Below, in pieces: positions 15,854 to 21,361 of a stretch of DNA of 21,361 nt (position 1 is the first letter of the stretch; each line of letters begins with the position of its first letter). This DNA is from Candidatus Paenalcaligenes intestinipullorum (GTDB lineage: Bacteria; Pseudomonadota; Gammaproteobacteria; Burkholderiales; Burkholderiaceae_B). Location: contig DWUQ01000093.1 of assembly GCA_019120675.1 (NCBI GenBank), positions 1-21,361 on the forward strand, given 5' to 3'. The position numbers and the translations under genes were made by a program. The notes beneath the pieces were generated by a model. It saw only the letters and a list, made by a program, of their open reading frames with translations, made no database searches and was not told the origin of the DNA.

Positions 15854-15882
15854 TTGCGTTCCATCCGTTATACTCATATTCT
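15854..15882 (+). promoter_or_regulatory. Predicted sigma-70 promoter for the siderophore uptake operon
   Basis: TTGCGT (15854-15859) and TATTCT (15877-15882) are separated by 17 bp and lie 31 nt upstream of the permease ATG. Both hexamers keep the most conserved bases. The Fur-like box starts at the end of the -10, which fits iron repression. Confidence 0.5.
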
Positions 15883-15900
15883 AGTAAACGGTTCTCATTT
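15882..15900. promoter_or_regulatory. Fur-box-like site upstream of the permease
   Basis: The minus-strand reading AAATGAGAACCGTTTACTA matches the 15-bp Fur core TGATAATNATTATCA at about 9 of 14 defined positions. It overlaps the downstream edge of the predicted promoter and lies in the shared gap between the esterase and the permease. Placed here, Fur-Fe2+ could repress both directions. The box is moderate, and its support comes mainly from position and from the better box at 19795. Confidence 0.5.
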
Positions 15901-15912
15901 AAAACGTATTTC

Positions 15913-16965
15913 ATGCTGTCTGCCAACCCTCCTCTTACCACGTCCCAAGGGTATCACCGTTTGGTGCATTATCGCTGGCTGCTGATTGCCGCGCTGGTGT
16001 TTGCTATTGTCTTGTCAACGCTTTCCGATTTTACCTTAGGGCCTTCAGGTATGGGGTGGTCGGAGCTTTTTGGCACGCTGTTGCAGCCCGACGAGGCGGA
16101 CCCTGTTGTCAAAGTCATCTTTTGGGATTATCGGCTGCCGTACTCCATTATGGCCGTAGCCATTGGCTTGGCCTTGGGCTTGGCTGGCGCCGAGATGCAA
16201 ACCATTTTAAATAACCCCTTAGCCAGTCCCTTTACTTTGGGGATTTCCTCGGCTGCCGCCTTTGGGGCATCTCTGGCCATTATTTTAGACTTATCCTTAC
16301 CTGGCGTACCCAATAGTTGGATGGTGGCCACCAATGCCTTTATTTTTGCGCTGTTATCCGCACTGCTGCTGGATGCCGTGGCGCGCTGGGGCGCGATGAG
16401 CAGCTCCGGTCTGGTGCTGTTTGGTATTGCGATGGTGTTTTCGTTCAATGCGTTGGTATCGCTGATGCAATTCATTGCCAGCGCCGAGGATTTACAGGCC
16501 TTAGTATTTTGGACCATGGGCAGCCTATCCCGCTCCACATGGCCCAAGATTGCCGTTATGGCTGGGGCGTTTGCTTTGATTTTCCCATTGGCCTTGCGGG
16601 ATGCGTGGAAGCTCACTGCCCTACGTTTAGGTGAGGATAGGGCGGTCAGCTTTGGGATCAATGTACAACGCTTAAGGCTGGCCTCTCTGTTGCGGATTAG
16701 TATTTTAGCGGCTTTAGCGGTGTCGTTTGTGGGGACCATTAGTTTTATTGGACTGATTGCTCCACATATTGCGCGCCGTCTATTTGGTGAAGACCATCGT
16801 TTTTATTTGCCTGGTAGCGCGCTCATTGGCGCGCTGATCCTATCCTTAGCTTCCATTGCTTCGAAAAACCTCACCCCCAACGCCACGATCCCCGTTGGCA
16901 TTGTGACCTCTTTAGTAGGCGTGCCGTTTTTTCTATCGGTGGTCTTACGTCGGCAAGCTCAGTAA
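15913..16965 (+). CDS. Ferric siderophore ABC transporter permease (FecCD family)
   Basis: This 350-residue inner-membrane permease has about nine or ten hydrophobic segments. The FecCD hallmark blocks are present: LAGAEMQTILNNPLASPFTLGIS (about 90-112, the conserved G..MQ...NPLA.P..LGIS pattern), and near residue 280 FIGLIAPHIARRLFGEDHR, the region that contacts the ATPase. Only one permease gene is present, so it probably works as a homodimer like BtuC. It is the first gene of a tight operon: the ATPase starts 6 nt after its stop. Substrate is inferred as a ferric catecholate from the DHB ligase and esterases nearby. The ribosome site is weak. Confidence 0.93.
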   Translation: MLSANPPLTTSQGYHRLVHYRWLLIAALVFAIVLSTLSDFTLGPSGMGWSELFGTLLQPDEADPVVKVIFWDYRLPYSIMAVAIGLALGLAGAEMQTILNNPLASPFTLGISSAAAFGASLAIILDLSLPGVPNSWMVATNAFIFALLSALLLDAVARWGAMSSSGLVLFGIAMVFSFNALVSLMQFIASAEDLQALVFWTMGSLSRSTWPKIAVMAGAFALIFPLALRDAWKLTALRLGEDRAVSFGINVQRLRLASLLRISILAALAVSFVGTISFIGLIAPHIARRLFGEDHRFYLPGSALIGALILSLASIASKNLTPNATIPVGIVTSLVGVPFFLSVVLRRQAQ

Positions 16966-16970
16966 AGCCT

Positions 16971-17756
16971 ATGCTAAAAGTATCCGATCTGGAATTTGCC
17001 TACGGCAAACGTACTATTATTCCTCATATGAATTTAGCGCCGTTGCAGCGTGGCCAACTGGTGGCGCTGCTAGGGCCCAATGGCAGTGGTAAATCCACCT
17101 TACTCAAGGCGATTGCCGGCTTGCATAAGCTCAAGCACGGCACTGTCCAACTGGATGACCTCACCCTCAACCATTGCAGCTTCGAGCAACGCGCTCAACA
17201 CGTGGTGTACCTACCGCAATCCCTTCCCGCTTCGGTGCATTTACGCGTCTTTGAGTCGATCTTAGTCGCGGCCAAGGCCTCCTCGCTCGCTCCGGGCTCT
17301 AAGCCAGTCGACGATGCCGATATCTTGGCATTACTGAAGCGTTTGGGCATTGAGCACTTAGCGATGCGCTATTTAGACCAGCTCTCAGGCGGTCAAAAAC
17401 AGTTGGTGGGTTTGGCTCAAGCACTGATTCGTCGGCCGCGCTTATTATTATTGGATGAGCCGCTTTCTGCCTTAGATTTGAATTTTCAATTTCATGTCAT
17501 GGATTTGCTGCGCCAAGAAACCCACGAGCATCAGCTGACTACGCTCATTGTGTTACACGATTTAAACATTGCTTTACGCCATAGCGATTACGCGATCCTA
17601 ATCGCTAACGGTCAGCTGCAAGCCGAAGGCCTACCCCAACAAGTGATTACCTCAAACACGCTCGCTCAAGCGTATGGGATCAACGCCCGCATTGAGCCGT
17701 GCTCACAAGGAATTCACCAAGTGGTGATTGATGGCTTGTGTGAAACCATACTTTAA
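16971..17756 (+). CDS. Ferric siderophore ABC transporter ATP-binding protein (FepC/FhuC-like)
   Basis: This 261-residue ATPase powers the FecCD permease. The motifs are complete: Walker A GPNGSGKS (35-42), Q-loop Gln83 in YLPQSLP, signature LSGGQ (138-142), Walker B LLLLDEP (Glu163), D-loop SALD and switch His196 in VLHDLN. Length and sequence are ordinary for the FepC/FecE group. It starts 6 nt after the permease stop, and its own stop is 11 nt before the binding-protein start, where AAGAAGG forms a good ribosome site for the next gene. It should be co-transcribed with both. Confidence 0.93.
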   Translation: MLKVSDLEFAYGKRTIIPHMNLAPLQRGQLVALLGPNGSGKSTLLKAIAGLHKLKHGTVQLDDLTLNHCSFEQRAQHVVYLPQSLPASVHLRVFESILVAAKASSLAPGSKPVDDADILALLKRLGIEHLAMRYLDQLSGGQKQLVGLAQALIRRPRLLLLDEPLSALDLNFQFHVMDLLRQETHEHQLTTLIVLHDLNIALRHSDYAILIANGQLQAEGLPQQVITSNTLAQAYGINARIEPCSQGIHQVVIDGLCETIL

Positions 17757-17767
17757 GAAGGCTGCCT

Positions 17768-18931
17768 ATGTTTGCTCGCTTCGTTATTCTGCTATCACTG
17801 TGTTTGAGCTTTGGTTTGAGTCCAGCCAAGGCCACTTCTGCTCCAGCCGATGCCAGGCCCATGTCCGATGCAGGCCCCATTACGGTGGTGGATGCACTTG
17901 GACGCACGGTGACGCTGCCCAAACCGGCCACACGTTTGGTATTGGCCCAAGCACGACATATGCCCGTGCTGGGCTTAGTACACCCCGCCCCCCCCGAGAT
18001 CCTAGTGGGTTGGTCGGACGAGTACCGCACCTCCTTTTCCAATGAGTACGCCAATTATCTAGAGCGTTTTCCTGAATTAGCCGATGTGGCGGTGATTGGC
18101 CGTCATACCGCCGATAGCTTTTCTGTTGAGCGTGCGCTCGCACAACGTCCTGATTTGATTGTGCTCACCGCCAGCTTTGCGGGTATTAACAAGCCTGAGG
18201 ATATCGAAAACTCGTTATTGTTGCGCCAGTTTGAAAATGCGAATGTGCCCGTCATTGTGGTGGATTTCTTTGTGGACCCGCTCACCAACACCGTACCGAG
18301 TATTCGCGCTTTAGGCCAGGCTGTAGGCCAAGCCGAACGCACGGAGGCGTTTATTCAACTGTATGAATCGCATATGACTGAGGTGCAGCACCGCTTAGCC
18401 CACTTAGAGGGGGAAGCACTGCCCCCAGTATTTGTGCACGCACACGCGGGCAGTACCGACTGCTGCAATTCGCCAGGTGTAGGCACTTTTAACGATATGA
18501 TTCGCTACGCTGGGGGGCACAATATCGGTGCTGATGCCCTGAAAACCGTCACGGGACGGCTGAACTTTGAATACATATTGGGCAGCGCCCCGCACGTCTA
18601 CGTTGCGACCGGCACAGGCGCGGGCAAACGTGCCAACACCGGTTTGGATATTGGCACGGGCGTAGCTGAAACCGATGCTCAAGCCAGCTTGCAGCGTATT
18701 ATTCGCAGCAACCGACTGGAGCATTTACCCGCCATTCAGCACCATAATGCGCACGGGATTTGGCACGCTTTTAATGACTCACCGCTGCATGTTGTGTTTA
18801 TTGAGGCCTTAGCCGCGTGGATCCATCCAGAGCTATTTAAAGACATCTCTCCCCAAGCCACCTTAGACGAAATTAATGAGCGCTTTTTAACTGTGCCGCT
18901 ACACGGGACCTATATGGTGGATTTACCCTAA
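17768..18931 (+). CDS. Periplasmic ferric siderophore-binding protein (FecB/TroA-like)
   Basis: This 387-residue class III substrate-binding protein has a signal peptide cleaved after about residue 22 (SPAKA). No lipobox is seen, so it should be soluble in the periplasm. The TroA-like fold starts at ITVVDALGRTVTLPKPATR (about 38-56), with a middle block NVPVIVVDFF. It is longer than FepB-type proteins. The motif AHAGSTDCCNSPGVGTFNDM has two adjacent cysteines, which mark a subgroup rather than the common FepB form. It binds the ferric siderophore and passes it to the permease. The ligand is inferred as catecholate from the neighbourhood. The ribosome site GAAGG is 6 nt from the ATG. Confidence 0.87.
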   Translation: MFARFVILLSLCLSFGLSPAKATSAPADARPMSDAGPITVVDALGRTVTLPKPATRLVLAQARHMPVLGLVHPAPPEILVGWSDEYRTSFSNEYANYLERFPELADVAVIGRHTADSFSVERALAQRPDLIVLTASFAGINKPEDIENSLLLRQFENANVPVIVVDFFVDPLTNTVPSIRALGQAVGQAERTEAFIQLYESHMTEVQHRLAHLEGEALPPVFVHAHAGSTDCCNSPGVGTFNDMIRYAGGHNIGADALKTVTGRLNFEYILGSAPHVYVATGTGAGKRANTGLDIGTGVAETDAQASLQRIIRSNRLEHLPAIQHHNAHGIWHAFNDSPLHVVFIEALAAWIHPELFKDISPQATLDEINERFLTVPLHGTYMVDLP

Positions 18932-18961
18932 ATGAAGATGGATTTCCCTCTAAGCGTATGA
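18932..18961 (+). other. 9-codon mini-ORF bridging the binding-protein and esterase genes
   Basis: An ATG directly after the binding-protein TAA opens a 9-residue frame (MKMDFPLSV) whose TGA overlaps the esterase ATG as ATGA. It may allow ribosomes to carry over from the binding-protein gene to the esterase, which lacks a strong ribosome site of its own. It could also be chance in a 26-nt gap. Confidence 0.35.
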
Positions 18962-19758
18962 ATGAGCTTGGTGCCATGCAGCGCCAGATTATGAATCCGA
19001 ATGGTCATCGTTATCAAGTGGATTTCTGGCCTGCTCCGTCGTCAGCACACAATGCCCCACTGCTCATAGTGTTGGATGGGGTATGGGTGCAAGACAGCCT
19101 AGACGCGTTTTTGCAGGGCACCCCCCAACGTGCTTTTCATCTGCTGTCGGTCTCGCACAGCCAGTTGCTGACCCCACAGGGGACGCGATACCGTGCATAC
19201 GACTACACCCCTTTGGGTCCTAATCAGACGACGGTGGATCCTCGCGTACCGGATTGGCAGTGCGGTGGGGCACCGGCCTTTCGCAACCTGCTTTGGCAGC
19301 ACATCCTGCCGCAGTTGTGTGCCGCTACACATACTGAGTTCGAGCGCATCGTGTTGTATGGGCATTCGTATGCGGGCTTATTCTGTGTGTGGGAAGCGTT
19401 GCAGGCCAGCACTCCAGCGCAGTATTTTTTGGCGGCCAGCCCATCACTGTGGTGGCATTGGCCGTGGGCGATGACGTACTTGGCGGAGCAACCGCTATCC
19501 CATGCCCAGCCTCGCCACCTCAGACTATGGGTGGGTGAACACGAGCAATGGCATCCTCAGCCGATGCACAACCACCAACCTCGTGGCGCTGGTCAACCAA
19601 CAGCCCCCCTCGCCGAGCGCTTTGCAGCACAACTAACGCGTTTACGACCAAACTGGACGGTACGCGTCCAGACGGTACCGCACTTTGATCATGGCCGCAT
19701 GCTTACTCACTCAGCCCAATTAGCCTTACAACACACTCAGGCCATGGCCACTTCCTAG
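18958..19758 (+). CDS. Second siderophore esterase-like alpha/beta hydrolase (IroE/Fes family)
   Basis: This 266-residue putative serine esterase resembles IroE/Fes trilactone hydrolases. Visible blocks are VLDGVWVQDS near 38-47, YDYTPLGPNQT (81-91), the nucleophile elbow GHSYAG (135-140, Ser137), FLAASPSLWW (157-166), VGEHEQ (192-197) and the likely catalytic His245 in FDHG. There is no signal peptide, so it is probably cytoplasmic, where it would cut ester bonds of the imported ferric siderophore. It is the last gene of the uptake operon and about 30 residues have diverged or been inserted relative to the first esterase before the final His. Having two such enzymes may mean that they cut different linear or cyclic intermediates. 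That is inference. Confidence 0.82.
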   Translation: MNELGAMQRQIMNPNGHRYQVDFWPAPSSAHNAPLLIVLDGVWVQDSLDAFLQGTPQRAFHLLSVSHSQLLTPQGTRYRAYDYTPLGPNQTTVDPRVPDWQCGGAPAFRNLLWQHILPQLCAATHTEFERIVLYGHSYAGLFCVWEALQASTPAQYFLAASPSLWWHWPWAMTYLAEQPLSHAQPRHLRLWVGEHEQWHPQPMHNHQPRGAGQPTAPLAERFAAQLTRLRPNWTVRVQTVPHFDHGRMLTHSAQLALQHTQAMATS

Positions 19759-19794
19759 GCGAAACCCCTAGCTTTGCAACGAAAAGCGTTCTAG

Positions 19795-19813
19795 AATGAG
19801 AACGATTAATATT
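19795..19813. promoter_or_regulatory. Fur-box-like site upstream of the phosphopantetheinyl transferase gene
   Basis: AATGAGAACGATTAATATT contains a 15-bp core that agrees with TGATAATNATTATCA at about 11 of 14 defined positions. It lies 43 nt upstream of the chosen start and overlaps a TAATAT that could be a -10. It predicts iron repression of the biosynthetic operon and also argues against starting the gene at the ATG inside the box (19796). Confidence 0.62.
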
Positions 19814-19855
19814 AGTACGTTTATTACACTTACGCGATCCGTTGGCGTGAGGCAA

Positions 19856-20581
19856 ATGAGAAGTCCAAGCACTATGCACGTTGTGTACGTCAATCATGTG
19901 TGTTTAAGCCTAGCCTATGCACAGCCCAAACATTTTTACCGTTGTCTACACGACACAGATCATGACTACGCGCATCGCAGTCGGGTTCGTGCGCTTAGGC
20001 AGCAGCGTTTGTTTGCGTACGCTTGCGTGTATTGGTTGGCTCAAGCTCTTCAGCCTGTCGCGCATTTGACCCGTCGTATTGAGCGACAAAAAAACGGCAA
20101 GCCTGATTTTGCAACACTCGGAGCGCAAGCGCCTTTGCACTTCAACCTCAGTCACTCGGGTTCGTGGCTCAGCATTGCATTAGCTCACTATCCCATAGGG
20201 GTGGACATTGAAACCCAGCACGGAGCGACCTTAACGCTTCCTGCGCGTCAAAGCTGTTTGCACGTCAGCGAACCTAAGGCTCAGGTTTTAGGGTCGGATT
20301 TTTTAAAATATTGGACGGCCAAGGAAGCACTGCTTAAGGCACAGGGTATGGGGTTACGAATCGAACCAAACCGTATCGCATTACGGCCACCACAGGCTCA
20401 GTTTGCGTCACCTGCTGTGTTGCCAGAGGCTTTGCAATCGGATTTTTATTGTGTGTCCCTAGTCGATGCACCCGTGGATACGCACTGTGCTGTCGCGCTA
20501 AAGACCGCGTCACCCATTCAAGGGGCACGCATACAAAGCAAAGTGTGGACACGCAACGCGCTCAACGCCTTGTCTAATTAA
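19856..20581 (+). CDS. 4'-phosphopantetheinyl transferase, Sfp/EntD type
   Basis: This 241-residue enzyme transfers phosphopantetheine from CoA to carrier-protein serines, which activates the NRPS or aryl-carrier proteins of siderophore synthesis. Typical motifs are NGKPDF (80-85), NLSHSG (97-102), the Mg2+ site GVDIE (115-119) and WTAKEALLK (153-161). The frame is open from an ATG at 19796, but that codon sits inside the Fur-like box. I chose 19856, which has TGAGG just upstream. An ATG at 19874 has no ribosome site. The gene is 14 nt upstream of the DHB-AMP ligase, so both are probably in one operon. It resembles EntD-type enzymes more by context than by sequence. Confidence 0.88.
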   Translation: MRSPSTMHVVYVNHVCLSLAYAQPKHFYRCLHDTDHDYAHRSRVRALRQQRLFAYACVYWLAQALQPVAHLTRRIERQKNGKPDFATLGAQAPLHFNLSHSGSWLSIALAHYPIGVDIETQHGATLTLPARQSCLHVSEPKAQVLGSDFLKYWTAKEALLKAQGMGLRIEPNRIALRPPQAQFASPAVLPEALQSDFYCVSLVDAPVDTHCAVALKTASPIQGARIQSKVWTRNALNALSN

Positions 20582-20595
20582 TTACGAGTTTTTAT

Positions 20596-21361
20596 ATGTT
20601 GTGTTCGGATATCCCTACTCAAGTTTGGCCCAGCGAATTTGTTCAGCGCTATCAACAGGCCGGCTATTGGCAGGGCGAAACCTTTGGCAGCCTATTGCAT
20701 ACACGCGCGACCCAATACCCCAATCAGGTTGCTGTGATTGGAGGTGAGCAGCGCTGGACCTATGCTGAGTTGGACCAAAAAGCCAATGCCGTCGCCGCAC
20801 AATTGTTACTGCGAGGCTTTAAAGCGGGCGATCGAATTATTGTGCATTTACCCAATGTGCCTGAATTTATCAGCGCTATTTTTGGCATGTTCCGTATTGG
20901 AGTCATTCCGCTGTATGCCTTGCCTGCCCATCGCATCACAGAAATCGAACACTTTGCTAACACCGGTGGAGCCAAAGGCTATTTGTGTGCCGATCAGTTT
21001 GGTGGTTTTGATTACACCGAGTTAGCCCAAGACTTACAGCAACGTTGTCCTCATATCGAGCACGTGTTTGTGGTGGCCCATTCAAACGACGCGGCCCCTA
21101 CTCATGCATTTGAATCTTTCCAGAGCTTACAGGAGGCGGCGTCACCTGCCCTGCCTTACTCGGTATCCTCCCCCCAAGACGTCGCATTTTTGCAGATTTC
21201 CGGAGGCAGTACAGGGTTATCCAAGCTGATCCCTCGTACCCACGACGACTATATCTATACCTTACGTGAAAGCGCCCGGATTTGTGGCCTGAGCTCGGAC
21301 AGTATTTTTTTGGCCGCGTTGCCCATGGCGCACAATTTCCCCATGAGCTCACCTGGTTTTC
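20596..21361 (+). CDS. 2,3-dihydroxybenzoate-AMP ligase, EntE/DhbE-like (N-terminal part, cut by window edge)
   Basis: This is the first 255 residues of an aryl-acid adenylating enzyme that activates 2,3-dihydroxybenzoate as its AMP ester and loads it onto an aryl carrier protein. The frame is open to the last base. The N-terminal region has VWPSEFVQRYQQAGYWQGET, usual for EntE/DhbE. The ATP-binding A3 motif is ISGGSTGLSKLIPRTH (201-216). The A4 motif AHNFPMSSPG (245-254) carries the Asn and the second Ser that mark DHB-specific enzymes; salicylate enzymes have Cys at that Ser position. The ATG at 20596 follows the phosphopantetheinyl transferase stop by 14 nt. The ribosome site is weak. EntA, EntB, EntC and NRPS partners would be expected to the right of the window. 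Confidence 0.92.
   Translation, partial: MLCSDIPTQVWPSEFVQRYQQAGYWQGETFGSLLHTRATQYPNQVAVIGGEQRWTYAELDQKANAVAAQLLLRGFKAGDRIIVHLPNVPEFISAIFGMFRIGVIPLYALPAHRITEIEHFANTGGAKGYLCADQFGGFDYTELAQDLQQRCPHIEHVFVVAHSNDAAPTHAFESFQSLQEAASPALPYSVSSPQDVAFLQISGGSTGLSKLIPRTHDDYIYTLRESARICGLSSDSIFLAALPMAHNFPMSSPGF

Noticed and set aside
16128..16739. 203-codon minus-strand open frame inside the FecCD permease gene
   Set aside because: Antisense to a clear membrane permease; the Lys/Ala/Ile-rich composition is what the reverse of hydrophobic codons gives.
19742..19773. CTAGG/CCTAG inverted repeat at the end of the second esterase as a terminator
   Set aside because: 5-bp stem only, and no T-run follows.
19796..19855. 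Upstream extension of the phosphopantetheinyl transferase to the ATG at 19796
   Set aside because: That ATG lies inside the Fur-like box, has no ribosome site, and the added 20 residues do not resemble the family's N-terminus.

Overview
The window looks like chromosomal DNA of a Gram-negative proteobacterium. Supporting signs are lipoprotein and Sec signal peptides, a three-function PutA, NikR, Fur-like boxes and a periplasmic-binding-protein iron transporter. The protein styles and the putA-putP order suggest a betaproteobacterium, perhaps Alcaligenaceae-like. That placement is inference and could not be tested here. No rRNA, tRNA, CRISPR array, insertion sequence or prophage was seen. There is no gene-free stretch longer than 300 bases.

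Layout. (1) 1-4538, minus strand: proline catabolism. putA (proline dehydrogenase, P5C dehydrogenase and DNA-binding repressor) is followed 21 nt later by the start of putP, which runs off the left edge. A perfect inverted repeat carrying the GTTGCA PutA-type half-site lies just upstream of putA. (2) 4763-6759, plus strand: a lipoprotein and a glutathionylspermidine-synthase-like ATP-grasp protein, arranged like YgiB/YgiC. A small block of degenerate repeats follows. (3) 6852-8126, minus: a BaiN/HI0933-type flavoprotein. (4) 8220-11368, minus: a compact ECF-type nickel uptake operon nikK-nikL-nikM-nikQ-nikO with overlapping or nearly touching genes, divergent from nikR (11514-11918, plus). A 28-bp palindrome between nikK and nikR has the dimensions of a NikR operator. 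(5) 12037-15824, minus: a trilactone-hydrolase-like esterase, a SapC-family protein and a UvrD-like helicase with a C-terminal DUF5710-like domain. (6) 15913 to the right edge, plus: a catecholate siderophore locus. It holds a FecCD permease, an ABC ATPase, a periplasmic binding protein, a second esterase, a Sfp-type phosphopantetheinyl transferase and the first 255 residues of a 2,3-dihydroxybenzoate-AMP ligase. Fur-like boxes precede both the permease and the phosphopantetheinyl transferase.

How the parts work together. In the nickel block, NikK/L/M take up Ni2+ with the NikQ/O energy module, and NikR senses nickel and probably represses the operon. In the iron block, the ligase and phosphopantetheinyl transferase start siderophore assembly beyond the right edge. 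The binding protein, permease and ATPase bring the ferric siderophore across the inner membrane. Two Fes/IroE-like esterases, one on each side of the uptake genes, probably hydrolyse the siderophore ester backbone to release iron. The least explained feature is the SapC/helicase pair downstream of the first esterase.
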